A DNA stretch of 64,000 nt from Pilaira anomala (Eukaryota > Mucoromycota > Mucoromycetes > Mucorales > Mucoraceae): assembly GCA_025716855.1 (NCBI GenBank), contig JAIXMQ010000097.1:1-64000 (forward strand), written 5' to 3'. A program made the translations under genes and the position numbers. The notes beneath the pieces are model-generated. The model saw nothing but the letters and a program-made list of their open reading frames with translations. It had not been told where the DNA came from and did not search any database. This document shows, piece after piece, positions 62,449 through 64,000 of the stretch (positions within the stretch are counted from its first letter, which is position 1; every line of letters starts with the position of its first letter).

Positions 62449-63890
62449 ATGGTATCTGTAGTTACAGCCGCTACTGCTGCTACAATAAAGAAACCAGTAG
62501 CAGAAGACGATTTCGAGTCACAACAAAAGCCTAATGTACGTCAACCTGAAATGTGCGTAGATTATTTATCCTATACATTTGATGAAATGGACTTGGCTGC
62601 TTCTTGGAGAGTCATGACCAAGCAAAAGAAAGAAGTAGTAGATGGAATTCGTTTAGAGAATGCCTCTTGGCGTACTTGGGCTAAGCAAAGAAATAACTTG
62701 AAAACTATTAGTCCCCAGACGTTGAACTGGTAATTGCTTTTTTTTTTTTTAAAAAAAGAAAAAAAAAAAAGTTTATTTTTATATATATATATATATATTT
62801 ATTTTATATTACTATCTTTTTAGGTTAAAAGATAGTGATGTAACTTGGTTATATGGACCTTTACATACCGTGATTCGTACAGAAGAAGATCCATTTTTAA
62901 CCTCTAGAAAATCTACAGCCGAAGAAACTTTAGGTTTAATGATACCACGACAACAACAACAACAACAACAACAACAGCAACCAATGAAAGCTCCATTGAA
63001 ATCTGCTTTAAAAAGAGTAACGGCTGCTGATTTGTTGAAACGATCTGCTAGCGAATTAATGGATATCACTTCAGATCAACATAAACGTTCGATTTCAATC
63101 TCTGAAGCAAATAATGAATTACATGCTGTATCACCGAATATTTTGGCAACTTATCGTCAACCTCGATTAAGGTTCAATCATCAAGTAGAACAATGTATTG
63201 CATTAACAGATGAAGAAAGAGAACATGGGGATATTGAAGAAGAAGAAGATGATGATGATGATGAGGATGATGATGAGGATGAAGAAGAGGATGATGATGA
63301 TGATGATATACTTGATGATGACGAAAGTGATGAAGATACTGACCAAATTCAAATAACTCATTATAATGAACGACGAAAATCTATTAAAAAAATCGCACCT
63401 GCTCGACTCAAGAAATCGCAATCGGATGCAGATACAGATGACGTATCTTCAATTTCTTCTACATCAACTGCATCATCTGTTGGTTTTATTACGAGATCAC
63501 CTCTAGTTTCATCACCCGCAGCAGCAACAGGACAATTTGTTGAAGATAATAATACAGATGAAGATGAAGTCTTGACATTCTATGATAGACCTACTGCAGC
63601 ACAGCAACAACAAAGCACTACGACAAATAATAAAAGATCACCGGCTATCATCAGACCTTCTTATTCTTCTTCAAATTCGATTACACAACCTTATAAAGAG
63701 AAAACTAATATAGCAGAACCTGCTTTAGTCACAATGCATCAAACAGCAACCGACATTCAAAAGGATAATGGAACTAATTCTCCTACTTTAATTAATAATA
63801 TTGCTCACTGGGCTGCTTCTTATTTATGGCCAGGCGATAATAATAGATCGAAACCATCGCCACGATCTTCAATTTCTGCCTCTATTATTC

Positions 63891-63934
<44 letters not shown>

Positions 63935-63991
63935 GCTATCCCTATTCAAAAACATTATCCCCCCACTTCATCTAATTCATCAAGTTTGTAA
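62449..63991 (+). CDS. REG1: Reg1-like PP1 regulatory subunit (glucose repression)
   Basis: Two exons (62449-62729 and 62824-63991) give 482 residues. The signature region spans the intron: RLENASWRTWAKQRNNLKTI, SPQTLNWLKDSDVTWLYGPL. It matches the conserved block of yeast Reg1/Reg2. About residue 205-220 the sequence PRLRFNHQVEQCIALTDEE corresponds to the Reg1 PP1-docking (RVxF-type) motif. Between these are a run of about 11 glutamines (CAA repeat). After them are an acidic D/E run (63233-63330), Ser-rich stretches and a Thr repeat (63890-63930). Reg1 directs the PP1 phosphatase Glc7 to Snf1 kinase and maintains glucose repression. At 482 residues it is much shorter than yeast Reg1 (over 1,000). 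The gene ends 9 nt before the window does. Confidence 0.85.
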
Positions 63992-64000
63992 AAGAAAAAA

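Overview
The window is nuclear DNA from a filamentous fungus, most likely an early-diverging Mucoromycota (Mucorales-like). The evidence is strongly AT-rich intergenic DNA packed with long A/T homopolymers, many short GT-AG introns (about 50-100 nt), TATA-like promoters, and gene products whose closest recognisable relatives are fungal: an SKT5-type chitin synthase regulator, Rad16, Tan1, zuotin, Reg1, a formin and an arginine-type carbamoyl-phosphate synthase. There is no operon structure. I see no tRNA, rRNA or CRISPR array.

Layout. 0-7 kb: an SMP/PH lipid-transfer protein (Nvj2-like), a small coiled-coil protein, a decayed Tc1/mariner relic with inverted ends, and an SKT5/Chs4-like Sel1-repeat protein. 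7-15 kb: two long gene-poor AT stretches around a mitochondrial succinate/fumarate carrier, the second containing an 857-bp element with very long inverted arms. 15-23 kb: TAN1, a mucin-like single-pass membrane protein, RPL3 and VMA10 (divergent, shared promoter), and an unrecognised polyQ/Ala coiled-coil protein. 23-32.7 kb, all on the minus strand: long-chain acyl-CoA synthetase, RAD16, an Mtf2-like protein and a protein-kinase-like protein. 32.8-42 kb: zuotin, a voltage-sensor-like membrane protein, a dipeptidyl aminopeptidase and a cytochrome P450. 42-49 kb: a gene-poor island holding one large Hsp70/HSPA12-like gene and a tiny secreted GPI-type protein. 49.8-64 kb: a diaphanous-type formin, CPA2, a small unknown protein and a Reg1-like PP1 regulatory subunit.

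Several genes serve general growth functions: ribosome and co-translational folding (RPL3, zuotin), tRNA modification (TAN1), vacuolar acidification and proteolysis (VMA10, dipeptidyl aminopeptidase), cell wall and polarity (SKT5-like, formin), carbon and lipid use (SFC1, acyl-CoA synthetase, Reg1-like), arginine/pyrimidine precursor (CPA2) and DNA repair (RAD16).

The most interesting observations are gene-structure and repeat signals. (1) Microexons: RPL3 needs an ATG-only coding exon plus exons of 8 and 11 nt, RAD16 needs consecutive exons of 19, 10 and 5 nt, and the acyl-CoA synthetase needs a 10-nt exon that encodes the catalytic Thr-Glu. VMA10, on the other side of the RPL3 promoter, also has its first intron directly after the ATG. 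(2) A long-inverted-arm element with a diverged single-arm copy 25 kb away. (3) An Hsp70-like protein that seems to carry two copies of part of the ATPase fold and lacks the normal phosphate loop.
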